This document shows, piece after piece, positions 6,627 to 13,610 of a DNA stretch of 57,273 nucleotides; the stretch's first letter is position 1, and each line of letters begins with the position of its first letter. This DNA comes from a virus. The position numbers and the translations under genes are program-made. Below the pieces are notes generated by a model. That model was given only the letters and a program-made list of their open reading frames with translations, made no database searches and was not told the DNA's origin. The stretch spans positions 1 through 57,273 of the IMG/VR virus record IMGVR_UViG_3300025127_000044. The stretch is one strand, 5' to 3'.

Positions 6627-6853
6627 CCTGTAATAACTGTGATCACAACGAGCCCCCTGCATATGGAACTCGTCACTTCTATAAACACATGTTTTCTGAC
6701 CATCTCGCTGATATAGGCGACGGTCCTCACAACGCTGACAACCTTCTTCTAGGTCTGTTAGATGCAGCACATGAGTGGTTTGAATATCACGAAACTGCTT
6801 CTAACCGATTCAAAGGTTTTATTGCTAAAGCACAAGAGATTACTAGGGACTAA
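6623..6853 (+). CDS. Cys/His-containing hypothetical protein, 76 aa
   Basis: ATG 6623 overlaps the upstream TGA and is preferred to the extension at 6557. The product begins MTCNNCDHNEPPAYGTRHFY with CxxC and His residues that could bind zinc, followed by an acidic helical region. No family recognised. Confidence 0.65.
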   Translation: MTCNNCDHNEPPAYGTRHFYKHMFSDHLADIGDGPHNADNLLLGLLDAAHEWFEYHETASNRFKGFIAKAQEITRD

Positions 6854-6860
6854 GCCCTTT

Positions 6861-6876
6861 GCCGGTTAACACCGGC
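6861..6876 (+). repeat. Intergenic hairpin 15 of the family
   Basis: Stem GCCGG/CCGGC with loop TTAACA. A second perfect hairpin GCTCAC/GTGAGC with a 7-nt loop follows at 6889-6907, a clear example of the double-hairpin module. Confidence 0.8.
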
Positions 6877-6927
6877 TGTATCTCCTGTGCTCACACCAAT
6901 AGTGAGCTGTCCTATATCCATTGTTCT

Positions 6928-7146
6928 ATGGCACTTGTACACATTTCAGTCCCAATGACTGATGTCCTTGTCCAATCCTTGAGAAGATTATCTACTCTGG
7001 AATATCACTGTCCAACAGCACTTACCATGATTGCTGATGTACTCGAACGCAGTAAAGAAGACAGTATCCTATTAGATGAGTCCGTAGAAGAACAGCGTCA
7101 GGACTCCTCCCAGAAGGTTTCAAGTGTTTTTGCTGTTTCCGCTTGA
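6928..7146 (+). CDS. Hypothetical protein, 72 aa
   Basis: ATG 6928 lies after the second hairpin of the module, so the longer frame from 6859 is rejected. The product begins MALVHISVPMTDVLVQSLRR and has an acidic, Ser/Gln-rich C-terminus. Function unknown. Confidence 0.6.
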   Translation: MALVHISVPMTDVLVQSLRRLSTLEYHCPTALTMIADVLERSKEDSILLDESVEEQRQDSSQKVSSVFAVSA

Positions 7147-7190
7147 GTAATTATTGGGGTGCCAACTGGTGCCCCCTCCCTTTATATGAC

Positions 7191-7349
7191 ATGACTTATC
7201 AATCTTTACTTGATCAGTTACTCGATCTTTCTCCTGATCAACTTCAAAAACAAGTCATTGTTCATGATAATGAGATGGATACTTTTATCGAAGTCACCGC
7301 TGATCTCGGATATAGCTTTGTATTAAATCAACCCATTGTTTACCTATGA
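7191..7349 (+). CDS. Small acidic hypothetical protein, 52 aa
   Basis: ATG 7191 chosen; an in-frame TTG at 7143 would add 16 residues. The product begins MTYQSLLDQLLDLSPDQLQK. A similar short helical opening is common among small cyanophage proteins. Overlaps the next start via ATGA. Confidence 0.55.
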   Translation: MTYQSLLDQLLDLSPDQLQKQVIVHDNEMDTFIEVTADLGYSFVLNQPIVYL

Positions 7350-7621
7350 CTCCTAAACTTCCTAAAAAGACTGATCCCCTCACCCCTGAGGAAATGATCG
7401 AGGCCGCTGACATCTTTATGGAGCGGTACAACATTATTAAAGAGCGAATGAATGGTCTTGCAAAGCCTGAGGACATTCTCAAGGTTATGGAAAACGTTGC
7501 TAAGCTCGGTCACAAACTTCGTGCTGATAAAGCTGAAGAGAAGCGTCTTGAGCGCTTTGGCTTTGTTAAAAATGCCGAGCTAGATGCAATCGATAAAGCA
7601 CTGGACAAGATTTCAATTTGA
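7346..7621 (+). CDS. Helical hypothetical protein, 91 aa
   Basis: The product begins MTPKLPKKTDPLTPEEMIEA and is nearly all helix with alternating charge (KLRADKAEEKRLERF), suggesting a coiled coil. It overlaps the convergent gene at 7613-7894 by 9 bases. Function unknown. Confidence 0.65.
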   Translation: MTPKLPKKTDPLTPEEMIEAADIFMERYNIIKERMNGLAKPEDILKVMENVAKLGHKLRADKAEEKRLERFGFVKNAELDAIDKALDKISI

Positions 7622-7894
7622 TTTTTCAGACAACTGAAGAGCAATGTCAATGGCAATCTTGGCAGTAGCTCCCATGAGCCTGCCTTCAGATTGTTTTTTA
7701 GCCATTATATGTTCACGTACAAGAAAACCTAGTAATGGATCTTGTGGAGTGAGACTGCTTTCAGGACCCCATCCCACTGGTTGTATGAAAAACAATCCAG
7801 CATGAGCCACACATTTCCATCCGATATCAACAAATCCTAATTCACGAAGAGCACACTCAAGCTTTAATGAGTGACATGCTTCTTCTAAACACAT
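7613..7894 (-). CDS. Hypothetical protein, 93 aa
   Basis: The product begins MCLEEACHSLKLECALRELG, contains WKCVAHAGLFFIQPVGWGPE and ends in a helical, Ala/Ile-rich region. No family recognised. Lone minus-strand gene upstream of the transaldolase. Confidence 0.55.
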   Translation of the reverse strand: MCLEEACHSLKLECALRELGFVDIGWKCVAHAGLFFIQPVGWGPESSLTPQDPLLGFLVREHIMAKKQSEGRLMGATAKIAIDIALQLSEKSN

Positions 7895-7949
7895 ATCAAT
7901 TCATAGATAGCTATATTATTAATTGTAAAAAAGTATTGATACTATACTC

Positions 7950-8603
7950 GTGAAAATCTTCCTTGACAGCAGTGACATTAAAACTATTGAACGTCACTAT
8001 GACACTGGTTTAATCGACGGTGTTACTACTAATCCAACTCTTGTGAGGCAATCAGGCAAGGACCCAGAGTTTCTGTACTCTGAACTAGTTAACCTTGGCA
8101 TTCCTGACATCAGTATGGAAGTCAGTGGTACTACTGGCGAAATGATCGATGAAGGATTGCGACTGCAAGAACTCTTCGGTGACCCTGTGACTGTTAAAGT
8201 TCCCATGACCCCTCAGGGCCTGACGGCCTGCCGCGAACTTTCTGAAGAAAACATCCGGACAAACGTCACTTTAATCTTCACTCCTGCCCAAGCAATTCTT
8301 GCAGCCAAAGCTGGTGCTACATATGTTTCACCATTTGTGGGACGAGTGGACGACCAAGGTTTTGCTGGGCTAGAAGTTGTTCGAGCTATCGTTGATCTGT
8401 ACCGTAGGCACGGTGTGCAGACTGACGTTCTCTCAGCATCTATTAGAAGTGTTCACCGGGCTGTCCGTTCATTCTTCAATGGCGCTGACATTGTCACAAT
8501 GCCGCCCAAAGTATTTGAAGATATGTATAAGCACATGCTTACTGATAAAGGGTTAGAAATTTTTGAAAATGATTTGAAATCTATTGAATCATTGACTACT
8601 TAA
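7950..8603 (+). CDS. talC: Transaldolase (TalC/fructose-6-phosphate aldolase type)
   Basis: This 217-residue protein matches the short TalC/FSA family. It opens with MKIFLDSSDI, has the conserved TTNPTL at 26-31 and the Schiff-base lysine in TVKVPMT (K83), with later NVTLIFTPAQA and YVSPFVGRVDD motifs. It interconverts pentose-phosphate and glycolytic sugars (sedoheptulose-7-phosphate with glyceraldehyde-3-phosphate). In cyanophages this auxiliary metabolic gene is thought to drive the oxidative pentose phosphate pathway and supply NADPH and ribose for nucleotide synthesis, which agrees with the nrdAB and thyX genes here. It starts with GTG. Confidence 0.95.
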   Translation: MKIFLDSSDIKTIERHYDTGLIDGVTTNPTLVRQSGKDPEFLYSELVNLGIPDISMEVSGTTGEMIDEGLRLQELFGDPVTVKVPMTPQGLTACRELSEENIRTNVTLIFTPAQAILAAKAGATYVSPFVGRVDDQGFAGLEVVRAIVDLYRRHGVQTDVLSASIRSVHRAVRSFFNGADIVTMPPKVFEDMYKHMLTDKGLEIFENDLKSIESLTT

Positions 8604-8611
8604 CCAATGAA

Positions 8612-8809
8612 ATGTACTACAAACCTTATTCACAAGAATGGCATCGATTTAGAAATCTAAGAGAATCTCTTGAAGCTTACTTAGACGAAAAAATTGATCC
8701 ACAAGACATAGTTACTGATATTTTATATATCCTTGAAGAGAGATCTAGCGTAGCTTTTGCAAGTTACGAACAAGCTGAAGAACTTAAAAACTTTTTGACT
8801 GATCAATAA
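8612..8809 (+). CDS. Hypothetical protein, 65 aa
   Basis: Starts 9 bases after the transaldolase stop, so probably co-transcribed. The product begins MYYKPYSQEWHRFRNLRESL and is helical and acidic. Function unknown. Confidence 0.65.
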   Translation: MYYKPYSQEWHRFRNLRESLEAYLDEKIDPQDIVTDILYILEERSSVAFASYEQAEELKNFLTDQ

Positions 8810-8810
8810 G

Positions 8811-9119
8811 ATGCTGTCTACCAAATATCGACTGAAGCTCCAGTTTATTTGTAAGAAAATTGTCCAAGGTGAAGAAGTTCAACTTGAAGACATGATTTGG
8901 GCCGAAAAGCTTGCTAAAGCAAACAGCACAGCAGCAACTTGGCTAAGACAAGCCCGCAGGAAAGCTGAGAATCCCGATATGACTGACGGCGGAATGGATG
9001 ATTTTATGAATATGCTTGACCTTGGTAATAGAGAAGGACAAGGCCCTTTTACTGGCGCTGACGAGATTCTTGATTTCTTTAGGCAAGACAAACCTGATGA
9101 TTGGAGGCAACGTGATTAG
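8811..9119 (+). CDS. Hypothetical protein, 102 aa
   Basis: Begins one base after the preceding stop. The N-terminal half is basic and helical (STKYRLKLQFICKKIVQG; WLRQARRKAENPD) and the C-terminal half acidic, ending DDWRQRD. No family recognised. Confidence 0.65.
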   Translation: MLSTKYRLKLQFICKKIVQGEEVQLEDMIWAEKLAKANSTAATWLRQARRKAENPDMTDGGMDDFMNMLDLGNREGQGPFTGADEILDFFRQDKPDDWRQRD

Positions 9120-9154
9120 TGCCAAAATAGTACTAATGATATGCTTATAAACGG

Positions 9155-9367
9155 ATGTCTCCGTTAGTTTATTCAAGGGTAATAGGCAGCTTACTTATAG
9201 TGCTGGCTTATTTTGTAGTATTACATGTAGACGTAGTCAGTGGCGCAACAGTTCATTTAATTGGAACTCTTATGTCACTCCCATTTTTTATCACTACTAA
9301 ATCCTGGGACGTCGTACTGATGAGAACATTCCTGGTGTTCATAAGCATCAGCCGGTTCTTTACTTAA
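9155..9367 (+). CDS. Small integral membrane protein, 70 aa
   Basis: Two or three hydrophobic segments are visible: VIGSLLIVLAYFVVLHVDVV (10-29), VHLIGTLMSLPFF (33-45) and VVLMRTFLVFISISRF (53-68). It could be a holin-like or transporter-like small membrane protein; the sequence gives no more. It ends at the first base before tRNA-Asn. Confidence 0.55.
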   Translation: MSPLVYSRVIGSLLIVLAYFVVLHVDVVSGATVHLIGTLMSLPFFITTKSWDVVLMRTFLVFISISRFFT

Positions 9368-9440
9368 TGGCCTATAGCTCAGTTGGTAGAGCAGCTGACT
9401 GTTAATCAGCCTGTCCCAGGTTCGAGCCCTGGTGGGCCAG
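9368..9440 (+). tRNA. tRNA-Asn (anticodon GTT)
   Basis: Cloverleaf with acceptor TGGCCTA/TGGGCCA, anticodon stem GCTGA/TCAGC, loop CTGTTAA, and T-loop TTCGAGC. First of a four-tRNA group. CCA is not encoded in full. Confidence 0.95.
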
Positions 9441-9443
9441 TAT

Positions 9444-9517
9444 GACTTAGTAGCTCAGATGGTTAGAGCGCTGCCCTGTCACGGCAGAGGTCGAGGGTTC
9501 GAGCCCCTTCTAGGTCG
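9444..9517 (+). tRNA. tRNA-Asp (anticodon GTC)
   Basis: Acceptor GACTTAG/CTAGGTC, anticodon stem CTGCC/GGCAG with loop CTGTCAC, T-loop TTCGAGC. Only three bases separate it from tRNA-Asn, so the two are probably processed from one transcript. Confidence 0.95.
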
Positions 9518-9543
9518 TTTAACTAGTTATAGTTAATAGAAAT

Positions 9544-9617
9544 GCCCGCATAGCTCAGCTGGATAGAGCAGCTGTTTTGTAAACAGCAGGTCGTCCGTTC
9601 AAGTCGGACTGCGGGCT
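9544..9617 (+). tRNA. tRNA-Thr (anticodon TGT)
   Basis: Acceptor GCCCGCA/TGCGGGC, anticodon stem GCTGT/ACAGC with loop TTTGTAA, T-loop TTCAAGT. Its 3' end abuts the stop of the convergent gene at 9618. Confidence 0.95.
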
Positions 9618-9878
9618 TCAATCAGTCGAATCGTTAGGAGTGTTTAACTGTAAATTATTTTCTTCACGAAGCTCTTTTACTGTTTGCCTAAGAGATGTAG
9701 CAGTTTTTTCATAAGATTCAGCTCTTAATTCTAAAATTGCAATCTCTTTTTTTGCTTCTTCTTGCTTATATTTTTTATATTCAGAATCAGGAATAACATA
9801 CACATCTGATCCAAATGGGATTTCAGAATATCCTGTGATTTGGGGCTGAAGATGAAATGGAAGCCGATAGTATGACAT
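9618..9878 (-). CDS. Hypothetical coiled-coil protein, 86 aa
   Basis: The product begins MSYYRLPFHLQPQITGYSEI, then from residue about 33 has a long heptad-like helix (EEAKKEIAILELRAESYEK; LRQTVKELREENN). It is on the minus strand between tRNA-Thr and tRNA-Ala. The coiled coil suggests oligomerisation or a structural role; function unknown. Confidence 0.6.
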   Translation of the reverse strand: MSYYRLPFHLQPQITGYSEIPFGSDVYVIPDSEYKKYKQEEAKKEIAILELRAESYEKTATSLRQTVKELREENNLQLNTPNDSTD

Positions 9879-9964
9879 AGTTTGTATGCTGACTATAAAA
9901 AGTCTACGCTAATAGAGCAAGCAGTGTAGTTATTATGTGAGAGTAATTACCGAAGTAATTATTA

Positions 9965-10037
9965 GGGGAATTAGCTCAGTTGGTAGAGCACCTGCTTTGC
10001 AAGCAGGCTGTCAGCGGTTCGAGTCCGCTATTCTCCA
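9965..10037 (+). tRNA. tRNA-Ala (anticodon TGC)
   Basis: Acceptor GGGGAAT/ATTCTCC with one G-T pair, anticodon stem CCTGC/GCAGG with loop TTTGCAA, T-loop TTCGAGT. Confidence 0.95.
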
Positions 10038-10087
10038 TAGATATAATATCTATACGGGATAGATGATTTAAACTCTGGTTAGATCTG

Positions 10088-10321
10088 ATGTTTGATAAAG
10101 ACGCCATCGATCTTACATTCATTCATCCTTGGATGACACTGTCAGATGCACGGCTTCTATTTGAAGATGCTTATAACAGATTTAAAGACTACAAGAGATA
10201 TCACGGTATAAAAACTGTATATACATTAATGAATATGAGTTATGGGCACTGGCAAAGAGAATCTGAAGACCTTGTTCGTGCTCGACTAGATTTAATTAAA
10301 TCAAGATTGTCTGATAGCTAG
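10088..10321 (+). CDS. Hypothetical protein, 77 aa
   Basis: The product begins MFDKDAIDLTFIHPWMTLSD and is mixed charge and helical (EDAYNRFKDYKRYHG). Function unknown. It and the next gene lie between tRNA-Ala and the repeat cluster at 11.0 kb. Confidence 0.6.
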   Translation: MFDKDAIDLTFIHPWMTLSDARLLFEDAYNRFKDYKRYHGIKTVYTLMNMSYGHWQRESEDLVRARLDLIKSRLSDS

Positions 10322-10351
10322 ATATACTAAAGAAAGTATACCTATAATGTC

Positions 10352-11008
10352 ATGCTGGGCTTCGGTATTTTTGATGATCATAAAAACACGTCGCGAGATG
10401 ATGAATACAATTCATATGAAGATGAATATCAATCAAAAATGATTGGTGGAATTTCCGGCAAACCTATTGGTAAGGGGTTTAATTTTACTATTGATGGTAA
10501 AACATTAGGTTACCGTGACCCTCGTAATCATAACGCTAGTTCCACTGCTGCAAGAAAAGCCTCTGGCGGCCTTAGCGGTGCATCGAACCATGATCATAAT
10601 AAGCATTCATATAACATGACAAACAGCTTGTATAAATATGCTTATGGTGATATAGAAGCTGCTGGTAAAGCGCTTGGAATTAATAATGTAAATGAAAAAG
10701 AAGATGTTGACAAGCTGCACGAGTATTTAAGCCAACCTCGTGTTACTGAAGCAGCTACTGTTGAAGAAGTTCCCGATGAGCAATCCAAGGAAAAAAAATC
10801 TAAGCCTGAGCCCAATAAACCGTTTGTTATGAGTGATAGCATGGCTTCAAACCTTGCTTATTCAAAATCACGTCAGAAAAGACCTGACAAGGATGGTTAT
10901 GGTACAAGGGTCTATGAAACATATGTTTCTAAGTACAAAAAGCCTGGCAAAAACAACCTTAATAAACTACTGGGAAATAATAGTGAGAATTACTGGAGCG
11001 AGGCATAA
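10352..11008 (+). CDS. Hypothetical hydrophilic protein, 218 aa
   Basis: A Gly/Ser/Asn/Lys-rich, low-hydrophobicity protein beginning MLGFGIFDDHKNTSRDDEYN with ISGKPIGKGFNFTIDGKTLG and a Lys/Pro/Glu-rich linker (EQSKEKKSKPEPNKPF). No domain recognised. It could be a virion-internal or scaffold-like protein. Its stop codon overlaps the edge of the AACTACG repeat cluster. Confidence 0.6.
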   Translation: MLGFGIFDDHKNTSRDDEYNSYEDEYQSKMIGGISGKPIGKGFNFTIDGKTLGYRDPRNHNASSTAARKASGGLSGASNHDHNKHSYNMTNSLYKYAYGDIEAAGKALGINNVNEKEDVDKLHEYLSQPRVTEAATVEEVPDEQSKEKKSKPEPNKPFVMSDSMASNLAYSKSRQKRPDKDGYGTRVYETYVSKYKKPGKNNLNKLLGNNSENYWSEA

Positions 11009-11123
11009 CTACGAACTACGTTTAACTACGTAGTTTTCTATATAACCTATTTTTAATCCCTCTCTTATCCAACTATGTTTAAAAAAGGATAATATAAGGA
11101 ACGCGAACGTAGTTAACGTAGTT
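11007..11123. promoter_or_regulatory. AACTACG repeat cluster with symmetric arms
   Basis: AACTACG occurs at 11007, 11014 and 11024, and its reverse complement CGTAGTT at 11029, 11108 and 11117, with AACTACGTAGTT at 11024-11035 a perfect palindrome. The two arms flank an AT-rich core of about 70 bases with TTATCC/GGATAA (11065-11070, 11088-11093) and TATAAT-like boxes. This looks like a multi-operator control region, or possibly a large foldback; no protein match can be made from the sequence. Confidence 0.6.
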
Positions 11124-11161
11124 ATTTTGTGAGATCAATTCCAGCGCAATGAGTTTCAGTG

Positions 11162-11371
11162 CTACGTATATTCTGTAGTTTCTTCAGGTATATCAATATT
11201 TTTTAATTCCTGCTCTAACAATGGAGAGTTGCTGAATTCGGTTTGATTATTTAAATACATCACAATTGATCTATTTATCAATTCATTTACAGTTATGTCA
11301 TTATATGTAGCAAACAGCTTCACACACTTGTGCATATTATCCGATACACCGATATGCAAGCGTTTCATCAT
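11162..11371 (-). CDS. Putative ribbon-helix-helix regulator, 69 aa
   Basis: The first 40 residues fit an RHH (Arc/CopG-like) fold: a short beta strand (KRLHIGV), then helices with HKCVKLFATYN and DITVNELINRSIVMYL. The C-terminus is acidic (IDIPEETTEYT). It is related in sequence to the divergent gene at 11546, with DI-xx-NELI/SELI at the same place. Likely a DNA-binding regulator of the shared intergenic region. RHH assignment is from pattern only. Confidence 0.55.
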   Translation of the reverse strand: MMKRLHIGVSDNMHKCVKLFATYNDITVNELINRSIVMYLNNQTEFSNSPLLEQELKNIDIPEETTEYT

Positions 11372-11410
11372 CTACTGCAGGTTCTGGACACTGTAACGGT
11401 CACCAAGTAC

Positions 11411-11441
11411 CAAATGTGGTGAAACCACAAATACACATTTG
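11411..11441. promoter_or_regulatory. Nested palindromic operator between divergent regulators
   Basis: CAAATGTG (11411-11418) and CACATTTG (11434-11441) form 8-bp arms that enclose a second dyad TGTGGT/ACCACA (11415-11429). The site lies between two divergently transcribed RHH-like genes, a classical place for repressor binding. Confidence 0.6.
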
Positions 11442-11452
11442 CGGTTCTGTGA

Positions 11453-11520
11453 AACTGTGGGTTTCAACCTGTATAGATAGGTAACCTTGCTGATACCGTT
11501 TTTTCTGTAACTGTGGGTTT
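11453..11520. promoter_or_regulatory. Two direct copies of AACTGTGGGTTT
   Basis: A perfect 12-bp direct repeat at 11453-11464 and 11509-11520, each preceded by TTCTG. The second copy ends 26 bases before the plus-strand regulator start. Likely operator sites. Confidence 0.6.
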
Positions 11521-11545
11521 TGATATTGGTCCCTACGACAAGCAA

Positions 11546-11926
11546 ATGGCCCAGAAAAAAATCATGATTGTTATGGATGATAAGCTCCATAAACTCATAA
11601 AATCTTTATCGTACGTCTACGATGTATCAATTAGTGAACTAATTACAGATTTAGTCACTCCTGGCATTCACAGATTTGGTCTTCGCTGCTCTTTAGCTGC
11701 AGAAATCTTTTCTGAATATAATGTTCGACTAGATAATCGTGTAAATAAATGGTGTTGGGGATTTAATTGTATTGATTGCAAACATCTTAAAAACTGTAAA
11801 GACAATCTTTATAAGGGATCTTATATATCTCAGGACAGCTCTAAATGCCTTCCTGTTATTGGTGACCAATCTGATGGTGTTCCAGAGTATGTACACCATG
11901 ATTTTATATCCATTGATAATTCTTAA
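11546..11926 (+). CDS. Putative ribbon-helix-helix regulator with Cys-rich tail, 126 aa
   Basis: ATG 11546 gives MAQKKIMIVMDDKLHKLIKS, a beta strand and helix as in RHH proteins, then DVSISELITDLV. After residue about 75 comes a Cys-rich stretch (WCWGFNCIDCKHLKNC) that could bind zinc. Sequence similarity to the minus-strand gene at 11162 suggests duplication. Position beside palindromic operators, with an integrase in the same genome, suggests a lysis-lysogeny or early-late switch; that is inference. Confidence 0.55.
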   Translation: MAQKKIMIVMDDKLHKLIKSLSYVYDVSISELITDLVTPGIHRFGLRCSLAAEIFSEYNVRLDNRVNKWCWGFNCIDCKHLKNCKDNLYKGSYISQDSSKCLPVIGDQSDGVPEYVHHDFISIDNS

Positions 11927-11994
11927 TAAATCTTTGTATATATGCTTAATAGCAAATAAAGGGCCGCAAGAATTTTTTTCATCAAAATAAGTTC

Positions 11995-12010
11995 GCCGGT
12001 TAACACCGGC
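11995..12010 (+). repeat. Intergenic hairpin 16 of the family
   Basis: Stem GCCGG/CCGGC with loop TTAACA, followed at 12034-12048 by a second dyad AACAC/GTGTT, again the double-hairpin module. Confidence 0.8.
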
Positions 12011-12068
12011 TTTAACCATTCGTGCTCGTCATAAACACGGCGAGTGTTGTATATATGAGATCTAATTC

Positions 12069-13025
12069 ATGCCCGCAAATTTCACATCTGGCTGGCTCGG
12101 CAACGGAGAACGTGCATGGCACGGTCAAGGCATCGTTACGGAAGGTACGTTGCCGGCGCGAGAGGCGTTTGAAACTGCAGACGCACTTTTTACTGTCGAG
12201 AAGCGAGAGCTTCTTTACCCCGCATACGTCGAAAACGACGGCGAACTTGAATACGATACCAAACGTGCTGGCGTCTTCGGAGTTATCCGTACAGACACCC
12301 AAGCCCTCCTCGGCATCGTCACCAAGCAATACGAGTTGGTGCAGAACGAAGCCCTCTTACGCATGGCAGAGTTCATCCGTGAAGAGGTCGACATGGACGC
12401 CGTCGTCGTACTTGCGAACGGGGCCAAAGTCTGCTTTACCGCCACACTCCGTGGTGCGGAGACGGACATCGTCCCTGGTGACACAGTAAAACGTCGCATT
12501 GTCGGCTACCTAGGACACGACGGCAAGACTGGTTGTGGTGCCAAGTTCACCAATATCCGTGTTGTTTGTCAAAACACATTGACTGCAGCGCTTGGTGAAT
12601 CAGGTGCTCACAGCAGCATTACTCACAAGAATGGAGCCAACAACAACTTCGATGCTCTCATCAGCAGTATCGATGTAGCACGTCAGGACTTTGTCACTGA
12701 ATGCGACCTGATGCGTGAGTTCTCACGTGTGTCTATGGGTGTTGATGCCTTCAACGAGTTTGTTGATGAGGTCTACAACATTGACGACAGTCAAGTGTTC
12801 CGTAAGCGCCGTCATCTTGAAACAGCTTTCCGAGTTGGTTATGGTCAAGAATATGCACCTTTCTCTTTGTGGACTGGCGTTAACGCCATCACTCAAGTAG
12901 AAACAAGCACTCGTGGCGCTACTGCATCCAAAGGTCGCAGTCAGTTTGCACGTGGTACATTTGGTGCTGGTGCTCAAATCAGTAAGCGTGCCTTCGCTGT
13001 TGCCAGTCAACTGGTAGGTGTGTGA
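12069..13025 (+). CDS. DUF932 family protein, 318 aa
   Basis: The opening (GNGERAWHGQGI, residues 11-22), the central TKQYELVQNEALL and the segment TNIRVVCQNTLTAALG match the DUF932 phage/plasmid-like family. Its biochemical role is not known; members occur on phages and plasmids. The first half of the gene (to about 12550) is visibly more GC-rich than the second half and the neighbouring genes, which points to a mosaic or recently acquired origin. The next gene starts inside its stop codon region. Confidence 0.8.
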   Translation: MPANFTSGWLGNGERAWHGQGIVTEGTLPAREAFETADALFTVEKRELLYPAYVENDGELEYDTKRAGVFGVIRTDTQALLGIVTKQYELVQNEALLRMAEFIREEVDMDAVVVLANGAKVCFTATLRGAETDIVPGDTVKRRIVGYLGHDGKTGCGAKFTNIRVVCQNTLTAALGESGAHSSITHKNGANNNFDALISSIDVARQDFVTECDLMREFSRVSMGVDAFNEFVDEVYNIDDSQVFRKRRHLETAFRVGYGQEYAPFSLWTGVNAITQVETSTRGATASKGRSQFARGTFGAGAQISKRAFAVASQLVGV

Positions 13026-13174
13026 TGGCAGTATATATCGATTTTGAGGATGCTGAAGCTATTGCTCAAAGCATAGAAGAGCATCTGCAATACGACACTG
13101 ATAGTGATCATAAGTTTTGGGAAGCAATTCTCATACGATTGAAAATTGCTATTAGACATTCCTCAGATCTCTAG
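13025..13174 (+). CDS. Small acidic hypothetical protein, 49 aa
   Basis: ATG overlaps the last base of the DUF932 stop codon, so translation is probably coupled. The product begins MAVYIDFEDAEAIAQSIEEH. Function unknown. Confidence 0.6.
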   Translation: MAVYIDFEDAEAIAQSIEEHLQYDTDSDHKFWEAILIRLKIAIRHSSDL

Positions 13175-13198
13175 CAAAATGATTTAGGTTAAACAAAA

Positions 13199-13212
13199 GG
13201 GGCTTCGGCCCC
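13199..13212 (+). repeat. UUCG-type hairpin before tRNA-Leu
   Basis: Stem GGGGC/GCCCC closed by TTCG. There is no T-tract. It lies 3 bases upstream of tRNA-Leu, so it may guide tRNA processing or stop upstream transcripts. Confidence 0.55.
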
Positions 13213-13215
13213 CTC

Positions 13216-13301
13216 GGGGGCGTGGCGGAATTGGTAGACGCACCAGACTTAAAATCTGTTGACTAGCAATAGTCGTGGGGGTTCAAGTCCCCCTGCCCCC
13301 A
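13216..13301 (+). tRNA. tRNA-Leu (anticodon TAA)
   Basis: Class II tRNA of 86 nt: acceptor GGGGGCG/TGCCCCC, anticodon CTTAAAA with TAA, long variable arm (TTGACTAGCAATAGTCG) and T-loop TTCAAGT. Confidence 0.95.
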
Positions 13302-13368
13302 TAAGCTTGAGTCCTAACTCTCGCTTTATATCTGCAAACGATAACATTAAGGTAGTCGCATATTAAAT

Positions 13369-13578
13369 ATGTCACGTACACATCGCAAAGAGCCCAAAGG
13401 TAGCGCAAGTATTCGTCACCCCAAAACACTTTCAGAACGTAGACAACTTGAATGCTTAATTAACGACCTCCCTAATTACGATTACAAAATCTCAAAAACA
13501 AATCGAATGAATCGTCATATTCCTCACTCATTTGACGATTTAAAGGCTAGCTCTTATAATCAAAACCACCATCAATAA
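13369..13578 (+). CDS. Basic hypothetical protein, 69 aa
   Basis: A hydrophilic Arg/Lys/His/Asn-rich product beginning MSRTHRKEPKGSASIRHPKT and ending SYNQNHHQ. No family recognised. Confidence 0.6.
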   Translation: MSRTHRKEPKGSASIRHPKTLSERRQLECLINDLPNYDYKISKTNRMNRHIPHSFDDLKASSYNQNHHQ

Positions 13579-13610
13579 GTATTAGACTGATTGAGAATTA
13601 AAAATATAAT

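Noticed and set aside
7943-7948. TATACT box directly before the transaldolase start
   Set aside because: It lies 2 bases from the GTG, too close for a promoter of this gene with a normal leader.
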